In this document: positions 1-5,121 of the stretch, piece after piece
How positions within the stretch are numbered: the first letter of the stretch is position 1
Layout of the letters: each line of letters opens with the position of its first letter
Origin: Chloroflexota bacterium
Lineage (GTDB): Bacteria; Chloroflexota; Dehalococcoidia; SAR202; UBA11138
Length of the DNA: 6,656 nt
NCBI GenBank assembly: GCA_022566975.1
Contig: JADFHV010000121.1
Location: forward strand, 1-6,656
Direction: 5' to 3'
The notes under the pieces: generated by a model
Database searches by the model: none
Told to the model about the DNA's origin: nothing
The model's input: the letters and a program-made list of their open reading frames with translations, nothing else
Translations under genes and position numbers: made by a program

Positions 1-120
1 GGGCACGTGGCCGCAGAGGGTTGTGTAGGGGTTGATGTTTAGGGAGAGAACACGAGGCTTAACTCAATTTAGACTGGCGTTTACAGCAGGACTCGCCGAT
101 GGCACCAACTTGCGGACAAG

Positions 121-144
121 ACAAGCCCCTTGTTGCGCCGGCGC
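121..144. repeat. short inverted repeats downstream of the FHA gene
   Basis: The 163 nt beyond the FHA stop codon hold no gene I can support. Two short symmetric elements are visible: ACAAG-CCC-CTTGT (121-133) and the perfect palindrome GCGCCGGCGC (135-144). In the direction of FHA transcription neither is followed by a T-run, so a terminator role is weak. They could also be chance in GC-rich DNA. Confidence 0.3.
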
Positions 145-163
145 GGTTGAGAAGAAAAAGGAC

Positions 164-529
164 CTAACCGCCTATTAATCTGCTAGGCCGAGGTATTTGG
201 ACGGTCCCTCCGATCTCCCTGAAGACCCAGAAGGTATTGATCGTCATTCCACCCAGTTCTATCCGGTCCAGGTGGCGCAATCGGTGAGGCGTTGTACCGA
301 CCTCCTTGTTGTTGACGAAGGTCCCATTTCGGCTGTCCAGGTCCGTAACCCAGAACCCGTCGGCGTCTCCGCGGATTTCGGCGTGCCTCCGAGACACTCC
401 GTCCTCGTCCACCACTATCTCGTTCTCGGGAGAGCGGCCCATCACGCTCGTCCCCTCCCTCAACGGGAAAGTCTCCCCTTCGTGGGGGCCTCCCCGGATG
501 GTAAGAGTTGCCAGCGGCGGCGTGGACAT
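164..529 (-). CDS. stand-alone FHA-domain protein (phosphothreonine-binding)
   Basis: This 121-residue protein is almost entirely one forkhead-associated domain (about residues 8-102), a beta-sandwich that binds phosphothreonine peptides in Ser/Thr-kinase signalling. The hallmark residues are present: G31-R32, the S46-R-R-H49 motif, and N68-G69 in the DLDSRNGTFVN segment. They match the phosphopeptide-contacting positions of the family, so binding is probably intact. There is no signal peptide, membrane segment or second domain, so it should be a cytoplasmic adaptor; many FHA proteins carry extra effector domains and this one does not. The last 15 or so residues (Pro/Arg-rich) lie outside the fold. 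The ATG at 529 has only a weak AGG upstream. No kinase or phosphatase is encoded nearby, so its partner is unknown. Family assignment is firm; physiological role is not. Confidence 0.9.
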   Translation of the reverse strand: MSTPPLATLTIRGGPHEGETFPLREGTSVMGRSPENEIVVDEDGVSRRHAEIRGDADGFWVTDLDSRNGTFVNNKEVGTTPHRLRHLDRIELGGMTINTFWVFREIGGTVQIPRPSRLIGG

Positions 530-568
530 TGCTGAACCTATCCGGTGCGTTATCCGATCTAACCTGAT

Positions 569-600
569 GGACTTTACAGCTAAAGGTCCCGAAACGACAA
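569..600 (-). promoter_or_regulatory. weak sigma-70-like promoter with overlapping inverted repeat, upstream of FHA gene
   Basis: Reading on the minus strand, TTGTCG (600-595) and TAAAGT (576-571) are separated by 18 nt, each matching 4 of 6 consensus positions. This would start transcription near 564, about 35 nt before the FHA ATG. An imperfect inverted repeat (569-589, GGACTTTA facing TAAAGGTCC around CAGC, with one bulge) covers the -10 element and could be an operator. Both calls rest on pattern only. Confidence 0.25.
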
Positions 601-773
601 GTGTTGCTTGGGTAAGAGGTTCTTAATATTAGCTGCTAGTTGTGGTGTGTGGGTGTTCGGTCAGTGGTGGTCCACGGTAGTAGGCTGGGGGTGTCTGGTG
701 GTAGCTCGAGGGGCAGGGCTTAGACATTCCAGGAATATGAAAGTGGGGTACCCCCGACGGATTGGTTTTCACC

Positions 774-791
774 AAAAAGAGCTTAGCGCTC
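774..791 (-). terminator. weak intrinsic terminator candidate
   Basis: On the minus strand a GAGC-GCTAA-GCTC hairpin is followed directly by TTTTT (778-774). It begins 7 nt after the TAA of the small membrane ORF, which is where a terminator for the lipoprotein/small-ORF unit should sit. The stem is only 4 bp, so it would be inefficient alone. A second hairpin with a GAAA loop (775-762) follows immediately. Confidence 0.35.
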
Positions 792-798
792 AAGGAAG

Positions 799-1023
799 TT
801 AAGTCAATAGCTGTGTAAATAGCATCAGACTGTGACCAGCTCCCATCTTCAGCCTTTCCCTAGAGCGCAGGGAAGAGGCAGGCGTCAAGCGAGGCTCTAT
901 CGTTACCGCTTCCTGCGCCTCCTTGGCCCGCGCCTCCTTGGTGGGGCGCATCCACAGGACCCCGACCATCAGGGCGATCAGCCCTAGTCGGAGGGCCGGA
1001 CCCGTTAACGGACGCGCCCTCAT
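799..1023 (-). CDS. hypothetical small single-pass membrane or secreted protein
   Basis: A 74-residue ORF that I do not recognise. It has a basic N-terminus (M-R-A-R), then a hydrophobic stretch at about residues 11-25 (LRLGLIALMVGVLWM), then a charged Lys/Arg/Glu-rich tail. This is the pattern of a signal anchor or signal peptide. I chose the ATG at 1023 because GGGGAG lies 5 nt upstream of it; a GTG at 1041 in the same frame would add six residues but has no comparable ribosome site. It starts 22 nt after the stop of the copper lipoprotein and a weak terminator candidate follows its stop, so it may be the second gene of that unit. It could equally be a spurious ORF in GC-rich DNA, since no domain supports it. 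Confidence 0.4.
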   Translation of the reverse strand: MRARPLTGPALRLGLIALMVGVLWMRPTKEARAKEAQEAVTIEPRLTPASSLRSRERLKMGAGHSLMLFTQLLT

Positions 1024-1045
1024 ACGCTCTCCCCGCCTCACAAAG

Positions 1046-1852
1046 TTACTCCGTCACCGTGACCGTGGCGTTCATGAACGGATGGACTCTGCAGGTGTAG
1101 GCGAAGCTGCCGGCGGCTGCGAAGGTGTGGCTGAACGTCTGGTTCGTCGACATGAACCCACTGTCCCAGCCCAGGCCGTCGAACATCCCGTTGCTGCCTG
1201 AGGTGGTGGTGTGGGTGGCGTAGCTGTCGCGGTTGGTCCAGACAACAGTGTCGCCCGCCTTTATCGCCAGGTCCTGCAGCGCGAAGTTGATGATACCGGA
1301 CTGGACCGTAGCGGGGGCCGGCGTGGCCGTCGCCGTCGGCGTGGCGGTCGGGATGGGAGTCGCCGTCGCTATCGGAACCGGGGTGGAGGTCGGCACGACA
1401 ATCGGGACCGGACTGGGGGTCGGCGTGTTGGCGAAGGTCGGCACCGGCGTGGGAACCGGGACAGGGGTGTCGGTCGACGTGGGCTGTGCCGTCGGGCTTG
1501 GCGACGGGGTGTGAGTTGCGGTGGCCGTGGGGGATGGAGACGGTGTGGGTGATGACGTTGGAGACAGGGTAGGGGTGGGCGTCGCCGGTGGCACGGGCGT
1601 CATGGTTGGAGTCACGGTGTGGGTTGACGTCGGTGGCAAGGTTGCAGCAATCGTAGGCGGGACGGACGTATCAGTCGCCGCGGGTGTGGGGGCCCGAGGC
1701 GCGGCCGGAGCGACGGTGGGCGAAGCAGGCTGCGAGGTCAGGGTCTGCGTTGGCGTCGGGGCGGTCACGTCCTGCCCGCAGGCCGCAACCAGCGCGAAGC
1801 TGGCCAGCACGGCCCCTGCCCAAAGCCTCGGTTTTTGCGTTGGCCTACCCAT
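1046..1852 (-). CDS. lipoprotein with long Pro/Thr-rich stalk and amicyanin-like cupredoxin domain
   Basis: A 268-residue exported protein in three parts. Residues 1-25 form a lipoprotein signal (K7/R9, hydrophobic core, lipobox V-A-A-C with Cys25 as the lipidated residue). Residues 26-184 are a low-complexity Pro/Thr/Ser/Ala/Val linker. Residues 185-268 are a plastocyanin/amicyanin-type cupredoxin domain. The type-1 copper ligands are visible: H214 (in ATHTTT) and the loop C254-R-V-H257-P-F-M260. The compact C-x2-H-x2-M spacing is that of amicyanin-type small blue copper proteins. It should sit on the outer face of the membrane, with the stalk holding the copper domain away from it, and act in electron transfer or copper handling; the redox partner is not in the window. 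Start: only one Met precedes the signal peptide, although the nearest GGGGA lies about 14 nt upstream, so the ribosome site is poor. Confidence 0.88.
   Translation of the reverse strand: MGRPTQKPRLWAGAVLASFALVAACGQDVTAPTPTQTLTSQPASPTVAPAAPRAPTPAATDTSVPPTIAATLPPTSTHTVTPTMTPVPPATPTPTLSPTSSPTPSPSPTATATHTPSPSPTAQPTSTDTPVPVPTPVPTFANTPTPSPVPIVVPTSTPVPIATATPIPTATPTATATPAPATVQSGIINFALQDLAIKAGDTVVWTNRDSYATHTTTSGSNGMFDGLGWDSGFMSTNQTFSHTFAAAGSFAYTCRVHPFMNATVTVTE
1301..1768 (-). repeat. low-complexity DNA encoding the Pro/Thr linker
   Basis: The part of the lipoprotein gene encoding residues 29-184 is built of irregular Pro-Thr, Pro-Ser and Ala-Thr dipeptide-like units, seen on the plus strand as recurring GTCGG, GGGGTC and GTGGGC blocks. 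It is degenerate rather than an exact tandem repeat. It opens long spurious frames on the plus strand (for example 1211-1552 and 1521-1994) with Gly/Arg- or Gly/Val-rich translations. Such tracts are prone to slippage and length variation between strains. Confidence 0.8.
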
Positions 1853-1937
1853 ATCGTCGGCGAGAGTCCCCAGATGTACTACGGCGAATCGGCTTCAGCG
1901 GCTTCATAGCACAGGCCGCGCCGCTCGCGCGACCTCA

Positions 1938-1985
1938 GCCGTGCTACTCTCACGGCCCCACCAGCCTATAATAGCGCGAGGCGCT
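1938..1985 (+). promoter_or_regulatory. TATAAT box between two inverted repeats, upstream of the amidohydrolase gene
   Basis: A perfect -10 hexamer, TATAAT, lies at 1967-1972 on the plus strand, 100 nt before the amidohydrolase ATG. No good -35 is found at 16-18 nt; that position falls in the loop of an inverted repeat GCCGTG-N7-CACGGC (1938-1956), which could bind a regulator. A second repeat, AGCGC-GAG-GCGCT followed by TTT (1973-1988), starts directly after the box and would overlap the transcription start. On the minus strand the same spot reads TATTAT, so it could also serve the divergent lipoprotein gene. The call rests on the hexamer and position only. Confidence 0.35.
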
Positions 1986-2072
1986 TTTGCTTGACCCGGT
2001 TCTACCAGGCCTTCCGCAGACTTTTTCGACCACGATTCGATCCCGCGTCCGAGCACTCCGTAGGGGGAAGCT

Positions 2073-3710
2073 ATGTCCGACCTGATGTACTTTGACTGCC
2101 ACGCCATGGTTGGCCAGCGGCCGAGGAAGCACCGCCGGGAGCGGTGGTCGACTGAGCACCTGCTGGAGGACATGGACCTGGCGGAGATCGCGGGCGCACT
2201 GGCGGTCCACGCGGTGGCCACGACCTACGACCCGGTCTATGGGAACGAGCGGCTGGCACCTGAGCTGGCAAAGGCACCGGGCCGTCTCTTCGGCGCATGG
2301 TGCATCGCTCCGCTGGGCAGTCCAGGCTTCTACGAGACCGGGGACGAGATGGTCAGGGCGATGGAGGAGCGGGACATTCGGGCGGTGCGGATCGTCCCCG
2401 GCGGGTTCTCGGCCCATCGGGAGGTCATGGGCCCGACCTTTGAGGTGCTCCAGCACCACCGGATCTTGACCCTGATGGAGGTCGGGAGCGACCGGCACCC
2501 CACCGGCTGGGGCGCTGCCGACGTCTTCTCGTTCTTCCATGACCTGCTGTCCCGATACCCGAGGCTGCCGGTACTGATGACGGACCACCTGTGGGGCCAG
2601 CAACGGCACGTCCACCGGCTCATGGAGCTCCACGACAACCTGCACATCGAGTTCTCCAACTATCAGGTCAACAGGGGGATAGAGCGCTACGTGGCGGACT
2701 TCGGCGACGAGCGGCTCCTGTTCGGCACCGGAATGACGGCCAAGTCGCCGGGCGCGGCGCGCGCCTATATCGACTACGCGCAGGTGTCGGACGAGTCCAG
2801 GCGGAAGATCGCGGGCGGTAACCTGAGGCGGCTCCTCAGCGGACAGGGGCCCGAGGATCCCGCGCCGCGCCGCCGCGAGGATGACCCCATAGTCGCCGAC
2901 GCGCGGGAGGGACGTCCCCTGTCGGCACTCACCATCGACGCCCACAGCCATCCGTTGCACGAGGGCGGCCAGACGGCCGGCGTCAGGCTGGTCATGTATG
3001 ACGGTGACGCCGAGGGGGTGCTGGAGGTCAACCGATGGTGCGGCATCGACCGGGTAGCGATGATGAGCTGGAACGGGCCAGTATGCACCGACGCCAGGGA
3101 CGGCAACGAGACCATCTGGCGGGCGATGCAGTCTTTTGGAACACCGGTCATCGGCGTGGCCGTGATCGATCCCACGCACATGAGCGCCGCGGAGATGGAG
3201 GAGGAGATCAGGCTACGCTACGTCGGGCAGGGGTTCGTCGGCATGAAGCCCTATCCAGAGATGAATATGAGCTATGAGGACCAGGCGTTCATGCCCTGGT
3301 GGGAGTTCGGCAACCGGCACCGCCTCTACGCCCTGGTCCACGTCGCCGACGAGACCGGCGGCGTGCCCGCCATTGGCCGGCTCGCCGACCGGTTCCCCGA
3401 GGTGAGCTGGCTCATCGCCCACGCGGGGATAAGCTGGGCCTTCGCCGAGGAGGTGGCGGCGTGCATCCGGGAGCGTCCCAACGTCTACGCCGAGATCACC
3501 TACACGGCGGTCACCAACCGGTGCATCGAGTTCCTGGTGGAGGCCACCGACGAGAACCGCGTCGTCTTCGGCACCGATCAGCCGATGCGAGACCCGAGAC
3601 AGCAGCTAGGCTGGGTGGTGTGGGCCGATCTTCCCGTGGAGACACGTCAGAAGGTCCTGGGCGGGAACTTCCAGCGGATACTGGACAGGGTGAGGCTGCC
3701 GGGGACGTAG
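2073..3710 (+). CDS. tandem amidohydrolase-2 family protein, degenerate first domain and intact second
   Basis: This 545-residue protein holds two amidohydrolase-2 (ACMSD-like, PF04909-type) TIM barrels, about residues 4-258 and 286-540, joined by a charged Pro/Arg-rich linker (about 259-283). Each half ends in the family's closing motif (GGNLRRLL at 248-255, GGNFQRIL at 530-537). The second half keeps the expected metal site: H291-x-H293 (in IDAHSH), H423, H450 (in IAHAG) and D502 (in FGTD). In the first half the matching positions read H10-x-M12, E136, D171-H172 and G220 (in FGTG), so it has lost most ligands and probably no longer catalyses. The second half likely hydrolyses a C-N or C-O bond, as in lactonases or amidases, or decarboxylates an aromatic or keto acid; the substrate cannot be read from sequence. 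Usual family members have a single barrel of about 280-350 residues. No signal peptide, so cytoplasmic. The ATG at 2073 has AGGGGGA a few nt upstream. Confidence 0.88.
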   Translation: MSDLMYFDCHAMVGQRPRKHRRERWSTEHLLEDMDLAEIAGALAVHAVATTYDPVYGNERLAPELAKAPGRLFGAWCIAPLGSPGFYETGDEMVRAMEERDIRAVRIVPGGFSAHREVMGPTFEVLQHHRILTLMEVGSDRHPTGWGAADVFSFFHDLLSRYPRLPVLMTDHLWGQQRHVHRLMELHDNLHIEFSNYQVNRGIERYVADFGDERLLFGTGMTAKSPGAARAYIDYAQVSDESRRKIAGGNLRRLLSGQGPEDPAPRRREDDPIVADAREGRPLSALTIDAHSHPLHEGGQTAGVRLVMYDGDAEGVLEVNRWCGIDRVAMMSWNGPVCTDARDGNETIWRAMQSFGTPVIGVAVIDPTHMSAAEMEEEIRLRYVGQGFVGMKPYPEMNMSYEDQAFMPWWEFGNRHRLYALVHVADETGGVPAIGRLADRFPEVSWLIAHAGISWAFAEEVAACIRERPNVYAEITYTAVTNRCIEFLVEATDENRVVFGTDQPMRDPRQQLGWVVWADLPVETRQKVLGGNFQRILDRVRLPGT

Positions 3711-3740
3711 GCCCCCACCTACGCGCTTTCCCGCGCGCGT
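3706..3740. terminator. hairpins in the convergent junction, possible shared terminator
   Basis: The 29-nt gap between two convergent stop codons holds two overlapping perfect 6-bp inverted repeats: CGTAGG-N6-CCTACG (3706-3723), spanning the amidohydrolase stop, and ACGCGC-N8-GCGCGT (3721-3740), reaching the TGA of the racemase-type gene. They share ACG, so only one can form at a time. Neither has a T-run, so this is at best a factor-assisted or bidirectional roadblock terminator. Confidence 0.4.
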
Positions 3741-4858
3741 CATCCCCAGCCGTCCACCGAGTAGGCGGCGAGCGCCTCCTCGTCCAGCTCTATCCCGAAC
3801 CCTGGACGGTCTGGGATGACTGCCTCGCCGTCCTTGATCTCCAGGCCGGTCTTAAACACCCGCGAGATGTTGGTGATGGAGTCGTCGGGGAAGTACTCGA
3901 GCCAGGTGGCATTGGGCGTGCTTGCGACCAGGTGGACGTGCGATTCCTGTCGCGAGTGCGGCGCCACCGGGACGCCATGGGCCGCCGCTAGGGCCGCGAT
4001 CCTTCTCCACTCCGTGACGCCGCCGCACACGCCGAGGTCGGGCTGTAGAATCGACGCCGCACCCGCGTCGAGCAGCCGTTTGAAGGCCCATCGCCCGTAG
4101 TCGATCTCGCCGGTGGCCACGGGCGTATCGACCGCCTGCGCGATGGCCGCCATCATGTCCACCTCGTCGGGCATGACCGGCTCCTCGATCCACCCCGGCG
4201 CGTAGGGCTCGAAGGCCCTGATGGCCGCGATGGCTGTGGGAGCGTCGCTCCAGGCGTTGTTGGCGTCCAGAAAGAGCTGGACCTCGGGGCCGATGGCGCT
4301 CCTGGCCGCCTCGAGCCGTACGGCGTCCTCGCGCGGGCTGAGACGGCCGACCTTGACCTTGACGGCCCGAAACCCTTTCTTGAGGTAGCCCTCCACCTCC
4401 TGTGCGAGCTCGGAGGGAGTAGCGCTCTGCGTATAGTAGCCGCCGCTGGCATATGTCGGCACGGTGCCTTTCCGGTGCGCGCCCAGGTATTGGTATAGGG
4501 GGAGACCGGCCGCCTTGGCGTTGGCGTCCCACAGGGCGTTGTCTATGGCGCTCATGGCACGCAAGACAAGACCACCCCGGCCCTGCAGCAGCGCCTCCCG
4601 GTACATGGCCTCCCATATCCGCTCGGTCTGCTCCGAGTCGTGTCCGACGACGCTGTCCCGCAGCAACTCCCGGACCGCGAGCGTAGCCAGACGGCCGGCG
4701 CGGCTGCCCACGTAGCAGTATCCCAGCCCTTCGATGCCGTCCTCGCGCCGCGCCCGGACAAGGCAGAAGTGACGCTCGCGCACCACACGGGTTGCGAACG
4801 TCGCCGGCCGTTTCAGGGGGATTACGGCGGTGCACGCCTCTAGGCCTACGATCTTCAT
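3740..4858 (-). CDS. mandelate racemase/muconate lactonizing-type enolase-superfamily enzyme
   Basis: A 372-residue enolase-superfamily protein of normal length: an N-terminal capping domain (about 1-125) and a TIM barrel with C-terminal capping segment. Enzymes of this group abstract the proton alpha to a carboxylate with Mg2+ help, giving racemisation, dehydration of sugar acids or lactonisation. Visible residues: the K167-V-K169 base motif; metal ligands D198 (LFLDAN), E225 (WIEEP) and E251 (ATGE); the D274-H301 dyad (QPD, APHS); and E321 (WLEYF). Order and spacing match the mandelate racemase set K164/K166, D195, E221, E247, D270, H297, E317 within one residue. This puts it in the MR subgroup, with racemase or acid-sugar dehydratase activity likelier than galactonate dehydratase, which lacks the second Lys. 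Substrate unknown. The ATG at 4858 was chosen over one at 4891 because AGGGAGG sits 8 nt upstream and because family N-termini begin at MKI. Cytoplasmic. Confidence 0.93.
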   Translation of the reverse strand: MKIVGLEACTAVIPLKRPATFATRVVRERHFCLVRARREDGIEGLGYCYVGSRAGRLATLAVRELLRDSVVGHDSEQTERIWEAMYREALLQGRGGLVLRAMSAIDNALWDANAKAAGLPLYQYLGAHRKGTVPTYASGGYYTQSATPSELAQEVEGYLKKGFRAVKVKVGRLSPREDAVRLEAARSAIGPEVQLFLDANNAWSDAPTAIAAIRAFEPYAPGWIEEPVMPDEVDMMAAIAQAVDTPVATGEIDYGRWAFKRLLDAGAASILQPDLGVCGGVTEWRRIAALAAAHGVPVAPHSRQESHVHLVASTPNATWLEYFPDDSITNISRVFKTGLEIKDGEAVIPDRPGFGIELDEEALAAYSVDGWG

Positions 4859-4866
4859 GGTGAGTG

Positions 4867-4873
4867 CCTCCCT
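4867..4873 (-). promoter_or_regulatory. strong ribosome binding site fixing the racemase-type gene start
   Basis: AGGGAGG on the minus strand lies 8 nt before the ATG at 4858 and excludes the upstream in-frame ATG at 4891. Its exact 7-nt complement CCTCCCT occurs 44 nt upstream in the same leader (4924-4918), so the site could be masked by base pairing. Confidence 0.75.
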
Positions 4874-4875
4874 AA

Positions 4876-4899
4876 CATGGGCTTCGGGCATGGGCTTCG
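4876..4899. repeat. short tandem duplication in the leader
   Basis: The 11-mer CATGGGCTTCG occurs at 4876-4886 and again at 4889-4899, a 13-nt period with GG between the copies. It lies just upstream of the ribosome binding site of the minus-strand gene and separates that site from its complement at 4918-4924. It looks like a slippage duplication; no function is evident. Confidence 0.6.
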
Positions 4900-4917
4900 C
4901 CGCGCCGACCGATGCAA

Positions 4918-4944
4918 AGGGAGGGCGGGTCTAAAACCCCGCCC
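4918..4944 (-). promoter_or_regulatory. GC-rich leader hairpin with adjoining anti-Shine-Dalgarno segment
   Basis: A perfect 7-bp inverted repeat, GGGCGGG (4923-4929) and CCCGCCC (4938-4944), encloses an A/T-rich 8-nt loop. Both flanking genes are transcribed away from it, so it is not a 3' terminator for either. If the minus promoter at 5008-4980 is right, it lies in the 5' leader of the racemase-type mRNA. There the 3' arm runs into CCTCCCT (4924-4918), which complements the ribosome site at 4873-4867 and shares two bases with the stem, so the two structures compete. It may instead be a copy of a dispersed intergenic repeat. Confidence 0.45.
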
Positions 4945-4979
4945 CTACGTCCATCCCGAAGGGTGCCTACTGCCGGGGT

Positions 4980-5008
4980 ATTGTCACCAGTCGTCTGAAC
5001 AGTGTCAA
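4980..5008 (-). promoter_or_regulatory. sigma-70-type promoter for the racemase-type gene
   Basis: On the minus strand a perfect TTGACA (5008-5003) is followed after exactly 17 nt by GACAAT (4985-4980, 4 of 6 matches to TATAAT). Transcription would begin near 4973, giving a leader of about 115 nt that contains the hairpin and the tandem duplication. A single minus-strand gene lies downstream, in the right orientation. Confidence 0.5.
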
Positions 5009-5014
5009 CCCGGC

Positions 5015-5026
5015 CGTGGCGCCACG
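5015..5026. promoter_or_regulatory. 12-bp palindrome between divergent promoters, candidate operator
   Basis: CGTGGCGCCACG is a perfect 12-bp palindrome between the -35 boxes of the two divergent promoters. Its centre is about 63 nt upstream of the predicted plus start and about 47 nt upstream of the predicted minus start. Dimeric activators often bind at such distances, so one regulator could control both sides. No regulator gene is in the window. Confidence 0.4.
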
Positions 5027-5048
5027 CATGTTACCCAGGGGCACGCCG

Positions 5049-5077
5049 TTGACAGGGGATGGAACCGGGACTAAACT
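5049..5077 (+). promoter_or_regulatory. sigma-70-type promoter for the DUF1501 gene
   Basis: A perfect TTGACA (5049-5054), a 17-nt spacer and TAAACT (5072-5077, 4 of 6 matches) precede the DUF1501 gene. The predicted start near 5084 gives a leader of about 38 nt, ending with a strong GGAGG at 5111-5115, six nt before the ATG. Spacing and position make this the best promoter in the window. Confidence 0.65.
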
Positions 5078-5121
5078 ACACCTAATTCGGATGAGCGCCG
5101 GACAGCGGACGGAGGTGTCAA

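Noticed and set aside
608..802. Plus-strand 64-codon frame with a signal-like N-terminus
   Set aside because: It starts with TTG and has no ribosome site, and its tail shows no recognisable pattern.
1211..1994. Plus-strand frames rich in Gly/Arg or Gly/Val opposite the lipoprotein linker
   Set aside because: They are the complement of the Pro/Thr low-complexity tract; the minus-strand reading has a signal peptide and a copper domain.
1991..1996. TTGACC as a -35 box for the amidohydrolase gene
   Set aside because: No acceptable -10 hexamer occurs 16-18 nt downstream.
1950..3179. Long minus-strand open frame of 409 codons antisense to the amidohydrolase gene
   Set aside because: It mirrors a gene with clear family motifs, its translation is rich in Arg, His, Pro and Val with no recognisable domain, and long antisense frames are expected at this GC content.
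3852..4835. Second minus-strand frame of 327 codons inside the racemase-type gene
   Set aside because: It is an alternative-frame shadow, very Arg/Gly-rich, lying within a gene with an intact active site.
4859..4891. N-terminal extension of the racemase-type protein from an upstream ATG
   Set aside because: The extension would read through the ribosome binding site of the better start at 4858, and family members begin near MKI.
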